Positions 19,978 to 33,500 are shown, numbered from the stretch's first letter. The stretch: 64,000 nucleotides of DNA from Acytostelium subglobosum LB1 (GCF_000787575.1 NW_012236516.1:484979-548978); one strand, 5' to 3'. The notes: generated by a model not told the origin, from the letters alone. Program-made: numbers and translations.

Positions 19978-22900
19978 TCATTCATTCATCGTTGCTGATG
20001 TTGTCGTCGCCACTGAGTTGCTACTTGTAGGTGTTGTTGTGGCACCAGGTGGTGAGTTCATCTTCTCGGTATCGACGAATGTTTGAATGGAGAACTGCTT
20101 GACATGTGTGCCCCATTGTGGAGACACGGAGAGATACTTGACACCAGTGATCTCAACGCCATCCACATTGATCTTGAACAGAGTCTCTGTGTTGATGCCA
20201 GCGGATGAAGATGATGACGATGCAGTCTGAGGGCCACACATCAGTTTGGTGATGACCGATGACACATTCGACTTCTCCACCTTCTTGTATGACACCTTCT
20301 CCTCCTTCTTGTTACTGTCACTTCGCTTCTGCTTGCTAAACATTGGTATGTAAATGGCTGCATTCTTCTTTGACTTGCTGGTCTTGTCCCTATATAACAC
20401 GTAAAGGCTGAATGTGTTGTTGTCTGACTTGGGGTCAGCTTGCTGTGCGCTTGAGGATGATGTTGACGCCGATGACGATGGCTTGAAGCCACTGTTATTT
20501 CCGCTACCGCTGCCGCTTCCACTGCCACTGCCGCTGCCACTTGTCGCACCAAGAGTCGTATTGGCCGATAACAATGTGCCCATGGACGTGCCTGCCGAGG
20601 CCCCACTGATGACCTGCGACAGCCTTGTGAGCTTGACATATTGGAATGCAGTCTTGATCTCCATGTGATCCTCGCCACCCTTCTTCTTGGGCACCCAATA
20701 GTCTATCTTGAGATCGGGTTGTTCACTATTGCTGCTGTTGCCACTTCCAGATGAGCCACCATCCACATCTTCCAAACGTGGTATCTGTATGCCCTTGAGG
20801 AAGGGTATGGCCATGATGCTGGTCGTTGTGGGGAACGTCAAAAGTGCCTCACCAATAGGGAACTTGTGCGAGTGTCTTGTGCTGGGCTTGTCAATGTAGG
20901 ACAAGATCTTGGCCTCAATGTCCTTCTTGGCTTGAGAGTCCATGGTTATGTGGTGGTCGTCTGGCGCGTCCAAGAATCGCTTCCAATCAGACTGTGCCAT
21001 GAGGAACAGCGCCTGATAGTTGGGATCATTGTTGGCCACTGTGGCCGCAATCTCATTGCTCTTTCCAATGGGCAGCAGGAAGAACAGGAACGGGTCCCAT
21101 CCCCTGGGTTTGGAGGAGAGAAGCGCCACATAATGTTTCAGTATCGTGCTGATGTAGCTGTCAGAGCCAGCAATGGCCACGCGTATATGCTCGTTCTTGT
21201 TCTGATGTCTCTGAATGGTCAGTTTGAAAATGGATAGCACGTCGGTGCTTGAGCGAGTTGGGATGACTGTGAACTTGGACTTGATGTTTGGTGCGCTCCT
21301 CTCAATGAACTGCTCCAACTTCTTGCCGCCCTTGCGCAGGGCGTTGACGAGGAACAGATGTGTCGGGCTGTCTGGGTTGAAGTATTGCTTGAGTTTGGCG
21401 TCTGCGGCAAAGACATCGGAACCCGAGCTCTTGAGCTGGGTGAATGGGGACGATGGAGGCGAGTCCCTTTGTGACGAGTTTTGATTGGCCATCATTCCTG
21501 GCGCCTGGAACCTTGTGCCCGCGGCCAATGCATTGGGCGTCAGGTCGTCATAGTCAATGTCCTCGCTCTCGCTCGAAGAATCATTCGTCAGCTCATCGTC
21601 ATCCAGCTCTAGGTTTGCCGCTGAGCTGTCTGGATTCTTGCTTGATGGGGTCGGCTTGATCAGTGATGACAACTTCTGCAACTTTGATCGCTTGTCTATC
21701 TTCTTTCGCGTCTCGTCCAACTCAAACAATCGCTGTGAGAGTGATCCTGCTCCACCACCCGAGTTGGATTGCTGCTGTTGTTGTTGTTGTTGTTGAGGTG
21801 CTGGAGGTGTACTTGATATCGATGGAGGTGTGATTGGGGCGAGTCCACCTGCACCAACAATCTGATTACTAGTTGGCTGGTGTGTAGGCATTCTTGGTGC
21901 ATCATATACATCATCCTCATCATCATCATCATATGAATCAGAGTCAAAGAACAAGCTATTATGAAGTTGATTGTTTGATTGATTGAGTGAATGAGTAAGT
22001 ATGTGCTTGGGGTTGTCCTATAGCATGATCGCGACTTACTTCTCATCATCAGATAGTGCCATATCATTGAGTTGGTACTCTTGAGCATCACCAAGAGACT
22101 CAATCTCCTTTGGCACACTACATATCGTCACATTGATTGCAGTCGGTATCATAACAACATTGTCAGATGGTGTTGTTGCCGATGAAGATGAAGACGACGA
22201 CGTCTTTGCTGGTTGTTGTTGCTGTAATAATGAGTACATATCGAGATCAGTAATAAAGTCACCCTGTTGAAGCTATAGACGGGTTGGTAGGTATCATGTA
22301 TGTTAGTCTATGTCTCCTCTCGCGATCACTGAGTTAGGGTCCGTACATACGATTTGTGAAAGGTTGGTCTCGGTCTGTGCGAATGGGATGAATTCTTGGA
22401 CGCTGTCGCTTGGAAGGTAGGTTGCGGTAGAGAGTGATCTTGACAAAGTCGTCGTGCTCTTTGAGTGAGTGATCGTAGTGAAAGCTTATTCTGATGTCCA
22501 TTGGATAGCAGAACACCTTCTTGCTCGCCGACAAAGGTGATGGAGGTGGGATGACTCCTCCATCTGTATTACTTCCACGTGGTATCAGTCTTGGTGATAT
22601 GTTTGGATGATCGACAACTACATGGCCAACAGATGATAACGCTGATGAAGTTGTTGATGATGTAGGTATGTTGATCGCATTTGATGTTAGAGTACCAGTC
22701 ACTGATGGATTGTCTTGATGATGTGTGATTGTCATCGATGATGATGTAGCAGTAGATGTCGAGGATTGTTGATATGGATATGCATATGAGGAGGGTGTAC
22801 CGCTGCTGCCTGTGGTTGTTGTATTGCCAGTGCCAGCTCCAGGTCCAAGTCCACGTGTGAATGAATGAGGTATCTGTTGACTTGTTGCCAAACTATTCCT

Positions 22901-23281
22901 ATACAGTTGATTTGAATGTACAATCTCCTCTAGACCAGTCAAGTCAATAGGAGCAGTGATCAACGATCTTCTAATCTTATTCAATCCCACTGCGACCCTA
23001 ATAGTAGTCGGTAGTTTATCCCTAGAGTCTGATATGAACTCTATATGTTTGATCAATTGATTGTGCATGAGTACTCATGTCACTCATTCATTCATCATTG
23101 ATATATACATACCCAACCTTGATATCCTGACATGACAACATCTCTTTACAGTGCCATGATGATTGGTCTTCTCGTGATCTTTTAGATGACTACCGAATAG
23201 AGTGATCTTTGGAATGGCATGATAGAATCCCTCACCTATTGACTGAGTTCTACCCAGTGATACTACATCACTGTTCATCAT
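19978..23281 (-). CDS. PACS (phosphofurin acidic cluster sorting) protein family
   Basis: Four exons: 23281-23113, 23040-22351, 22272-22040 and 21955-19978, about 1,022 aa. The C-terminal PACS domain contains IRVAIAGSDSYISTILKHYV, RGWDPFLFFLLPIGKSN, FPIGEALLTF and LKIDYWVPKKKGGEDHMEIK. These align with human PACS1/2 text such as PIAEAMLTY and LQVDYW. The N-terminal exons carry the cargo-binding-like region (TTIRVAVGLNKIRRSLI, DIRISFHYDHSLKEHDDFVK). PACS proteins bind acidic-cluster cargo and sort it between endosome, TGN and ER. An acidic Asp run opens exon 4, and GSGSGSG and poly-Ser linkers follow. Exon 2 needs a one-base shift near 22405-22415 to continue into DSVQEFIPFAQTETNLSQI and meet exon 3 in phase. 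This could be a sequencing error or a real lesion. Confidence 0.85.
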
Positions 23282-23543
23282 CTAATATCTATATATATGT
23301 TTATCTCTAATCAATTAAACAAGTTCAATTTGAAAATGAAGTACAGTTTTAATTATCACCCCATCTTAAGACCAAAATGGGTTGAACCCATCACGAATGA
23401 AATCAATCAAAATGAAGATATTTTCATTCTCAAAAGATCTCAAAGTCTGATGGACGAGTGGATGGTATTGCCCTAATCTTATCAACAGGTTAAGAAACTA
23501 TTCATCATTCCCAAACAGATATATACACAGATAAGATAAAGAT

Positions 23544-26500
23544 ATGTATAAATATATATTTATTGTTATCTATTTGATTGTTCAAATACATATTACATTA
23601 TCACAATCATCTCAAGCATTACACCCTGACGAATGTATGTATAATCAAAGAATGAATTATCAAATTGTGACTAATCAATCAATCAATCAAAATACATAGA
23701 TAAGTCAGTACAATGGTTATGTGGACAATACCAACAATCAATCACTTTAGTGAATCCAACATGTAGTCAAATCAATAAGTCTTATCAATCAATTTTCTTA
23801 TTTTGTACTAATGATACTGTACAGAGGATTATTGAAATGTAAGTTATATATATATCTAAATATACTTATATTCTTACATATATAATTGATCATTACTTTT
23901 CAATACTAGTCATTTAAATACTATTATATCAAACTCTACAACACCACCTTCAGAGGTGATGGATAAACTTGAGTTTCCAATGATGACTACATTCTCATTG
24001 AATACTGCACTCCAGCCACTAATTCCAAATGTAAACATCTTACAAATTTTGGATAACAATCTCAACAACATCAATCTCCAGGTGATAATGTATGTATTAT
24101 TATATCTTTGAATGTTTGATTGATTGATATAAATTTAGTAACACTATGTTCCAGCCTATCCAAAGTAGAAGTATCAATTCCAAACAACTTCCCAATCAAT
24201 CTAAAGCTTAAATCATTGTATGTACCCTTATCTCCAGTTCTCTCTTTGCGTCTCACTAACTCATTCAATCAATCAATCAATCAATTAAATAGTAACTTAG
24301 TTGAAGCCTCTGTTTTTGGTGATATTCCCCAGAGTATATTTAACAACTTAGAAAGATTCTCTATGGGTCAAATCAATTATACATCTCCATCAACTCAACG
24401 TCTAAACTTGGATACATCATTATACTATCCTTCACTCACCTCGTTGTAAGCAATCAATTTACATTCAATCATCTGAACATATTATTAACCAAATCAATAT
24501 ATCAATCTAGATCAATAGAATACCCTCAATCTCCATTGACCAATACAAAAATCAATCTAACAACTTCTAGTTTTCCTAAACTAAAAGATATGTAAGTATA
24601 TTAAAGGAATTGGTGACCATACATGCATCACGGATTACACACTAATCATACTTACTACCTCTATCGATCCCAACCCAGTTCCATAAGTATCTATGAGAAT
24701 ATAACATTATATGTAGAATCAAAGAACATTACAACAATGTAAGATAGACGGTTCATTGGCAGAATGGTCAGAGTAGAGTGATCACTAACTTTGGTTTAAA
24801 TATTTTCATATTCATAGACTCTTAAACACAATGTCAATCGACCCAACCAAGACCCAATCCGATGATAACAAGTCCTTGTTAATACTTGATGATGACCTTC
24901 CACTGCTTCAAAAACTGTAACTATTGGACATTATTTGATTGATCAAAGTGTAGTCTCTAACATACCTAAAAATAGATCTTGTTTAGGTGGTAATATCAGT
25001 CCTTCAAACTTAACAATTTACAGGTCATTGAATACAATCAGAAACACCAACTATACCATTCCCCTAACAGATGCAAAGAACATAATACAACTGTAAATTA
25101 TTCACACACTCTATCAATCAATCAAGAAATTTATCATCGACCAGTATATCTAACAATAATAACAATATTATTATTATTATAGGACAATAATGAATGGCAA
25201 GTTGAAGAGTGCACCACCTGAAAGTTGGTTATCATTGGATAAAGATTTAAGACGTACATCTACATTTTATCTTGGAAACAACTCATTGGAAGGATCATTG
25301 CCAGAGTATCATAATGGTGCACCCTTCATATTCTATGTCTCTAAGAATCCAAACTTGGTTGGACCTGTCCCCGAGACTCATTGTATGATAGCATTGTTTG
25401 AATACTCCATGACATCAATCTCTAAGATACCCGATTGTTTCTACTGTTACTGGTTATACTCCGAACAAAAGTTTACCAACACATCAATACAAGGAATGCC
25501 TCCAAACTTCTCATGTGGTACGTACTTCATCATCATCTAGATCAACATTGATCAATCAAATATACCTTTCCATTTCTAACTAAACTCAATGAATCAATCA
25601 ATCAATCATAAGATGTTCAATTGGACAAGACATTTTATATAATCACCGATCCTAATTCGAATTTAATAAGAATGACAGGTAAGAACCTTGGATTCCATAT
25701 CATTTATATGAATATATCCAGTGTCCTCTTTCCAGATGTGATCATTCCAAACACTCAGATAAAGTATGTTTCATTGATCAAATGATATACATCATATTTA
25801 ACCTAACAATCAATCAACTGTCCAGTCTCACCCCTAATCAACCATTTGGCAATGCAACAATATACTTCTCATCTTATAATCAGAAACCAATAACAATATA
25901 TTGGGTAAGAGATTGTAAGTATCATACATGTACATGATGAATCATCAATCTAACAACGACTTCAAATTATAAATATTAGTGTCCAATGTTACAACGATTG
26001 AATCAACATTGTTAAATGGTACACTGTCGATCAAAGTGAATGGAAACTTCCAACCTGATTATAATTATAACATTACTGTGACTCAACAGATATGTAATAT
26101 AATCAGTCAGACCAATGGATCACTTCAATGTTCAATACCATTATTCATCATCAATCCAAACATTCCAATCAATTTGAATGTTAACTCGCCATACCAATCA
26201 TTCATCAAACCTATATACATTCAGAGTAAGTAACCATTTTCAATCAATGTATTACCACAATGTGATGGCTGACCAAACATATAGACTCCCCAGTTGTAAC
26301 AGGTACATCTCACCTCACTACAGATGGTGGAAGACTTTCACTCACTGGCATGTTTGGAACAAACATCACAGAGGTCTCAGTGTTTGTGAATGGAGTGGAC
26401 CGATCAGTGGTGTCTGTTGATCAAACTCAGTTGGTTACCCAGGTGGATAGTACTGGCTTGGTCGTTGGCTATGCCAACCTCACGGTGGTCATCAACAAGG

Positions 26501-27534
26501 TGGTGTTCCAATCATCAACACTCCTGTTCATTGATCAAATTGAACATTTATCAGATTGTGGAGTAAAGAACAACTTATGTAATGGACATGGCGATTGTAA
26601 CAACAATGGACTATGCTCATGCTACACTGGATTTGGAGGATACTATTGTGAGTACACTCTCAGTCCAGATGTTACAGTGCTCCCAACAGATACATCACCA
26701 TCAATCATCACAACCAAGTCCAAACTTGACTTCAACATGGTTGAGATCCAAGAGTTGGGTATTGATCATCAAATAGTCCGTGTGTTACCAACTACATCAT
26801 GGACCATAAGCTCTTCAACTGATGGTACATTGACAACATTCAACTATATACTTGATCTGGTGCCCAACCAACCACTACTCGAGGTTATCGTCACATTCCA
26901 GTTCTCAAGTGAGGCGAGATCATTATTATTTGGTGGACAAGACCTCAACTTGTTACCCAACACGTTAAAGATGACCGTGTCAATCAATCAATGGCAATTC
27001 CTCAACAACATCAACTCATTGAGACCAGTGTTCACAAACACAATGACCAACTTGACTGAGCGAGCAGACGCCCCATGTCAGGACAACAGGGACTCGACCA
27101 CAACGATCAAAGACAACCTGACCAAGAGTCTATCATACATTCAAGTTATATTTGAGGACATTGTATACTTTGGACGATTCCTCCCCATCGCACTTGCTAA
27201 TGGTCGACCAACAAGTATCATCAACGAAGTGATCAACACCACTGTCTCATCAGACCCAAGCAACAACATTGTGACATACATTGGTATCAATCTTCCACAA
27301 TGCAGCCAATGTACCATTGATCCTGACTTCTCAGTGTTGGTATCGACCAAGTCAGACTGTCCATCCAAATCCAACAGCAACAAGATAATGATCATTGCCA
27401 TTGTTGTTCCAGTTGTAGTGATTGCAGTGCTTGTTGGACTGTTGGTCGCATTCAAGACACACCTTGTAATCTTTTACAAGACACACATCAAGAAGAGCTT
27501 AAGCGCACAGGGCTGGCAATTAAAATCAATTTAA
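23544..27534 (+). CDS. ComC-like membrane protein: LRR exons, IPT/TIG, EGF-like, one TM helix (14 exons)
   Basis: Exons: 23544-23634, 23700-23838, 23910-24089, 24155-24217, 24293-24445, 24511-24591, 24679-24738, 24818-24916, 24976-25092, 25183-25517, 25613-25763, 25826-25914, 25980-26225, 26285-27534. All phases agree and give 1,017 aa. A signal peptide (MYKYIFIVIYLIVQIHITLS) is followed by small LRR-like exons, then LRRs such as LEGSLPEYHN. IPT/TIG-like domains follow (MTGKNLGFHIIY; LSLTGMFGTNITEV), then an EGF-like module (CNGHGDCNNNGLCSCYTGFGGYYC). A TM helix (IMIIAIVVPVVVIAVLVGLLV) and a short basic tail end the protein. The layout matches dictyostelid ComC/Tgr-type adhesion or signalling proteins. 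The exact ortholog is uncertain. Confidence 0.85.
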
Positions 27535-27541
27535 TGTGTCA

Positions 27542-27862
27542 TCACATATAAGGTATCCTGGATGCATGATGCTCTGGAGCAGGCAAATCTCCTGGAATAA
27601 TACCAAGAAGTTGTGTACGCTTAAAGTCTCCTTCTGATGAGTCTCTTGAATACAAAGTAACGGACTGGAGTCCTAAGTTTAGAATGATTCTAGTAGTCTC
27701 GGTCTCAAAGGTCCATATATCGCCCTTGGTAGATACATGGGGGATGTAACCGACGATGTAATACATCTCGGGACTTTCACGGTACTTGAGTAGTGCAACT
27801 AACTTCATGTCAGTTCCTACAATGACTTCAAAAGTTCCTTTGTTTGAACTAAATAGTACCAT
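27542..27862 (-). CDS. Hypothetical 106-aa protein
   Basis: One open frame with ATG in an A-rich context. The composition is balanced, with likely beta strands (GTFEVIVGTDMKLVALLKY, MYYIVGYIPHV, TTRIILNLGLQSVTLYS). No signal peptide, TM helix or known motif is seen. It converges on the ComC-like gene and ends 7 bp past that gene's stop, so the two 3' UTRs must overlap. I recognise no family. Its protein-like sequence and isolated frame support a real gene. Confidence 0.55.
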   Translation of the reverse strand: MVLFSSNKGTFEVIVGTDMKLVALLKYRESPEMYYIVGYIPHVSTKGDIWTFETETTRIILNLGLQSVTLYSRDSSEGDFKRTQLLGIIPGDLPAPEHHASRIPYM

Positions 27863-28274
27863 AGTTATTTGTATTAATAATAATATTTGAATAGGGATAG
27901 ACTTAATAACTTATATTAAAGGGAACACATGTGTCCTTATAAAACTAGGCAATCATATTATTGAGGCTCGTAAATATTATGAAAATATCTCATTTAAGTG
28001 AAGTTCCATAATACTATAATGATCAGATTCCATTCTTGTTCCCTGGTAGTATTGAAGACACTTATGTCAACTCAGATGGTTGGCAACAAAAATCTTTATT
28101 ATAATACCAGAGGGACTTTGAAATAATGTTCAACAACTAATACTTTATTTGGATATATTGATAATGAAACTTGTTGACAGCTCTTATAACTATCAATAAT
28201 CTATAAATTCAAATAGATATAATTTATTAATATATATATATATATATACATTATTAATTATTACAATAATAATA
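27863..28274. other. Intergenic region between divergent small genes
   Basis: Very AT-rich, with an (AT)n run near 28232-28248 just before the next start. It is probably a shared promoter region. No gene is seen. Confidence 0.5.
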
Positions 28275-28751
28275 ATGTCAACAGGGATACTTATTAATAA
28301 TTTTATTAAGTCTTTAAAGGATAGACGTTCACTTAAACAACAAACACTCAATCAAGATGTCTACCCAGACATTGTATCAATAATAAATGAATGGATAACA
28401 GAGAAATTCTCTACCTGCTCTGACATTAAATTCATTAAATCACTTGCCGAGGACATCATTATTTCAGAGGATTATAATTATATAATCCAAAATCCATACG
28501 AAGATACAGTGAGGAATAAAATCCTGGTAATAGTGAAGAAATATGTTTGTCTAATATTCAAGCATAGAACAATCTCTATAACCAACCAATACATGTTTGC
28601 AAATGAAATGGAACGTCTTGGTATTATAATGATATTCAATACTCCATCGTACAATCGTATCTATCCTGATGGTAATGTCTTGGCCATTTGTTTGGCTACC
28701 GCCTTAGGCTCCTTTGCAATCGTTGCTAGTGCCCTCTACTTCAAGAAATAG
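28275..28751 (+). CDS. Hypothetical 158-aa protein with C-terminal membrane anchor
   Basis: Single exon. The body is helical and charged (INEWITEKFSTCSDIKFIKS; VRNKILVIVKKYVCLIFKHR). It ends with one hydrophobic segment, VLAICLATALGSFAIVASALYF, followed by KK. That layout suggests a tail-anchored protein of the ER or mitochondrial outer membrane. No signal peptide is seen. I do not recognise the family, and the function is unknown. Confidence 0.65.
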   Translation: MSTGILINNFIKSLKDRRSLKQQTLNQDVYPDIVSIINEWITEKFSTCSDIKFIKSLAEDIIISEDYNYIIQNPYEDTVRNKILVIVKKYVCLIFKHRTISITNQYMFANEMERLGIIMIFNTPSYNRIYPDGNVLAICLATALGSFAIVASALYFKK

Positions 28752-29129
28752 TTAGTTTGAGAGATTTATAACAAACTACCTCATTTTCAAATAAACATCG
28801 ATCAATCTATAAATTATATATATCCAATAAAATACTTTGATAATATTGATGAATGGACTGAAGACCCTTTGAAGCTGGGTCAACATCAACACTCATTCAC
28901 ACCCACACACGAACAATTAACAATAAACACACATTCCTTCTTTTAGGTAATTTCCTTTTCAGGATAACATATCGTTCGTTACAGTTAGTCATCCAAGAAG
29001 AGATAGAGGAGAGAGAGAAAGAGAGAGAGAAAGAGAGATGATAGATATATAATGGACAACAATATATATATTATTCATACACATACATACATACATTGAA
29101 TAAATAAAAAATAATTAATAGTAATAATA
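28752..29129. other. Intergenic region
   Basis: AT-rich spacer with a purine tract of GAGAGAGAGAAAGAG type at about 29005-29038 and an (ATAC)n run just before the next gene. No gene is seen. Confidence 0.5.
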
Positions 29130-29755
29130 ATGGATATAGAAAAAGAATATAGTCGTACCAATGCTTATGAGAAGGGTACGACTGGAGATAAGAAGAGATG
29201 TAATGATTGCAGTGGAGAAGATGGTGATGCCAACAATGCTTGTGCCAAAGAGCTGAGAGACAACAAGAAGCAAAGGACAGACGATATCGAGATCTTGCCA
29301 CAGACTGGAAATGAATCATCATCTGCGATCGTATCATCGGATGCCAATGGTGATGTCCAAGAGTCCAAGGTAAGCTCAGCTGAGTGGATCGAATGAACGA
29401 ATGAACGAATGAACCAACCAACCATGAATGCTAACTTGATTATTGTGCAAAGGACAAGGAGAAGAAGGATAGCAACATGGATGATGTTGTGACATCAGGT
29501 ACGCAGCAGGAGAAGATCGAGCAAGGAGAGTACATCAAGTCGCATACCTGTACAGAGATGGATGATGAACTACATGACAAGGGACATCTAAGGCATGAGA
29601 CTGAGAGCTGTAATCAGTATGGTGTGGATATGAGTAGCGACAGCAGCTATGATGCCTATAACGTCAACTATGGCGAGATGATGAAAGACAGAGGATATCT
29701 ACGTGCTTGCAACCATGAATACTATGGAGCAGGCCGATCATGTTCATACAGATAG
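29130..29755 (+). CDS. Hypothetical charged hydrophilic protein (two exons)
   Basis: Exons 29130-29369 and 29453-29755 flank an 83-bp GTAAGC...AAAG intron in phase 0 and give 180 aa. The sequence is rich in Asp, Glu, Lys, Asn and Ser (ELRDNKKQRTDDIEILPQTG; EKIEQGEYIKSHTCTEMDDE) with scattered Cys. The tail is Tyr-rich (YNVNYGEMMKDRGYL). It is probably largely disordered. No known motif, TM helix or signal peptide is seen. The intron and sustained frame argue for a real gene; the function is unknown. Confidence 0.55.
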
Positions 29756-30532
29756 ATAGTCAATTATAATAATAACATATTATGTACGACATGTCGACCA
29801 TGGGTCAGAGTGTATATTGCCTATGTTTCATCCTCATAATGGCTTCTTTGGTCGATGCGCATACCGACGTTCCTCTTCCCTTCCGCACCAGCATCTGCAT
29901 AGTAACAACATCAACCGTGTTGATTAAAAGATGGCACTCTTGTTGATGCATGCCACATTGACACAAAAGACATCATTGTACCAAAGCTAACGATGGGATT
30001 GAAGTGAGTTGGAGCACTATCGAGTCAGTCTTGATGCTGTTAGAACAACAACAACAAGCTAACAAGGTTGCTACAACACCAGACGACAAGTCCACATTGT
30101 TCATTTGTTCCAAGTATAGTCTTTAAGTATCGATGCTTGATTGGCATTGGTGCGTACAAGCTCCATTCATTCTAATCAAACAGTTGATGCGAGGTCGTAC
30201 TATGTTTGATCAGACACTGTTTGTTTGAGCATAGGTCGAACAACATATTGTCGGTATGACTATTGATCGCCAAAGCTATACCAATTGGATTACTATGGTT
30301 CTCATCATATCCCATTCATTCTATATCATCCTCTGTCTCTGTCTCTGTCTCTATCTCTATCTATTACCTTACCTTGTTAGTTATCTATCTCTAAATCTTG
30401 AAACTAGATCGATTTTGAATAAAGTGATCATGTGAAACGAGCAAAGATGAAGTTTGTGGTGTGGCGGCCAATCATCCAGTCAACAACAAAGTATCATCGG
30501 TGCACCATCTTGTTTATTTATACCTCTACCCA
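29756..30532. other. Intergenic region (3' sides of two convergent genes)
   Basis: About 780 bp of mixed composition. A (CTGTCT)n/(CTATCT)n pyrimidine tract lies at about 30333-30365. No protein-like frame, tRNA or hairpin stood out. Confidence 0.5.
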
Positions 30533-33500
30533 CTACTGGATAGTGAATATGATACCCTCAGATAGACCAAAGACATCTGGTCTTGAAGTTGATGACACCT
30601 TGGCCGGTGGCAATGTGAATGTACCTCTTGTTGTGGCAATGGCACGATATGATACTGTGTAGCATCCCTCTCCAATGTGATATCCATGGAAGTTGACCTG
30701 TGTCTTGTGCACCGATTGTTCAGAGAATGCACTAAACCAATCTTTAAGTTCATATCTATGATGGTTGTTGTTGAAGTAGTCACTGTCATAGATATTATTA
30801 TCCATTGGCTCAATGCCTGCTGATACGCTGTCCTCGATGTCCACGCCTCCCATGTCGTCTGGTGTTGTAATGGAGATGACCACTTCTACCATTTGTCCAA
30901 TTGCAATCGTGTTGTTGAGTTGTGCCAGTGTTAGACTCTGGTTAGAGTCTAGTTGTCTAATGGTCTTGTGCACAAGGAATCCGTGGTAGACTGGACTGGC
31001 GGGGAGCTCAGCTGGAACAAATGTGATGCCTACAGATGCAGTCAGTTGACCCTCGCCCGTGGCGAGGAAGTGAAGTTGGGTACCATTGTTGCCAAACTGA
31101 CCAAAGTCGATACTCGAAGACACACTGCCAAGCAAGTTAGGCTTGAAGTGTGCCGACATCAACTCGTTGGAGGTTTGTCTGTCCTTGAACAACTTCAACG
31201 TGATCTCTGATGAGTTGGACATCTTGAGTAAGGGCTTGTCAAAGTGTGCAAGGAGTAGGGTTGAAACAGCTAGTTGTTCTGTCGATGATTGGTATCCAAT
31301 ATAGTAATGCTCAAAGCCAGGATGGTCGCCTCCTGTGGCCATGTATGTGACCAATTTATCCAACACTGGTGATTGATGTAGTGTCTGAATGATTGCAATA
31401 ATTGAGTAGGTGGTAAGCAGCATGTTGGCTGAACTGCCACGACCACTATGTACGTAGGCAGTGCTGCCTTGAACTCTAGTATTGTGGTCGATGTTCTTGA
31501 GAACCTTTTGGACAAAGGGCGGTGGGTTGGCAAGGTCCTCGTGATGATTGAACGACCAAGAGACAACATATAAAGTCTGGCATAGCAGATCGCATCGATG
31601 CGTAACACTTCTTGCAAGGGCCGTCCAACCGTACTTGTGATTGTAGTAGTCTGAGGAGTGCTCCCAGTCACCGCCTGCGGCCAACGATGCAAAGGCTATG
31701 TCTGCTTTGAGGCTGGTAGTAATGCCCTTTGAATCGATATGCTCCACTGCATCCTCGAGATACTTGTCAATGTACAACCACATAGCTTTTCCAATCTCAG
31801 GTGTAATAATAATTCCTTCGTGAATCAAACTGAGCCTGTTCAGAACAAGCACCAACATGTATCTCTGTGCAATCGCCTGCTTCTTGTACATGGACTCATT
31901 GTTGATGTACTTGACTGGCTTGTTTTCAAGGTACAATGATGCATTGAACCTGTCCAGATGTTGTCTTGTGAGATTGATCAGCTCATTATTGTATCCATAT
32001 AATGTCAATGCTTGGTTGGCAGCTTGAAGAGCAATGAGGTCAGCGAAAGAGTGTCCATATGCAGTTGCTCGCTCAATCATCTGGACACAGTTGATCTCAA
32101 CCATTGGATAATGTCCTTTGGCAACGACCACGTCTAAGGTACCAGTGCCGGGCTCGGCAGGAGGCATGATGATGCTCTCTGTGTGCTCACCATCACTTGC
32201 CGAAATTGACATTGATGTGGAGATGTGGACGGGCAGCTGGCGGCCAAGCACGTCAAGGTCCACACTGACTGAATCGAGATGTACATCTGGGTTGCTGGCA
32301 TCCGCCAGGACAAAGATGATCCTTGAATGACCCTTGTGCAAGGCTTCCAAGGTGAACATTGCTTGGTTGGAGGAAGAGACCTCGATGATTGATTGGTCGG
32401 TCAGCATCTGGAGGTGAGTTGGCAGTGCAAGTTGGATGCTAACAATCAAGTTCTTGGAGCTTGATTGAGCTTCGGGAGTGAGGACGATAGACACGCCACA
32501 TTCAAACCGGTCACCGATTCGGGCAAAGCGTGGATGAATGGGGAGTATGTTGTAGTCCTTCTTGCTAATGATTGATGAGTGTGCTGTGGCCAGCTCCAGT
32601 TTTGGCATCTGTGTCGCTGCGATGGCCCTGATCTCAAAAGTGGTCAAGTCGTCAGGGAGCTCCAGGGTGACGACCGTCTGACCATCCTTGATAATGGTCT
32701 TTCCAAGGTATAATGGAGTGGTCTGGAACTTTGATCGCATATCTCCATGTGCATTATCGCTACTTGAAAAGCCATCATCATCAATGCCCATTCTCTGACC
32801 ACGACTCTTTGTGGACATTGCCTTCTCGTTCAGATCTGAGTCTCTCCACACACTACCTAAATCCCACTCCTGATTCATCCATCTTTTCTGTTGTAGACGA
32901 TGGAGTACAGTGTTGAACATTGTCATGTAGTTGTCGATGATATTGTTGCGTGATGTGTCGCCGTTCAGACTGTAGGACTTCATTGACCATCTGAATGAGT
33001 CTGCACTAGTCTGTGGATGTGGAACAAGGTCCAACACTCGTTTGTCCACAACAAACAGACATGCTTCGGTCTCGCCCTGGTGTGGCAGTCCATTCGCACC
33101 GGTGACCTTGAGTGTAATGTTGACCTTTGAGCGTGGCTGTACTTCCTGGGTTGGTAGCTCGATTGCCAAGTTGATACGTGGGCGTTGGATGATTCGAAGG
33201 TATTTGGTGCCAGTCGACGCTCTGGGTGTGTCTTTGGGGATGGACTTCTGTGGGACAGTGCTAGGCACGACAAAGCCTGGCTCGCTGCCTTGTACGGCCA
33301 ATGTGACATAAAGACCAGTGTTGAGGCAGACCTCTGGTATCGATGGCAGAGTGAATGAGTGGATGCCATATGATAGTTCACTCTTTGTGATGATGTCTTG
33401 GAAGTTGTTGCAACCCCAGTTCACTAACACGTTGCCATAGGTGAAAGGGTTCCAGAAGGTGATGGCCGGAGACTGAGTGGCAATGTCAATGTCATCATAA

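Noticed and set aside
24090-24154. Apparent frame break in exon 4 of the ComC-like gene when the TTTAG at 24138 is used as acceptor
   Set aside because: Using the CCAG acceptor at 24154 gives a 63-bp exon in phase, so no lesion is needed.
30432-30662. 76-aa plus-strand frame at the 3' end of the A2M gene
   Set aside because: Antisense to confirmed A2M coding sequence.
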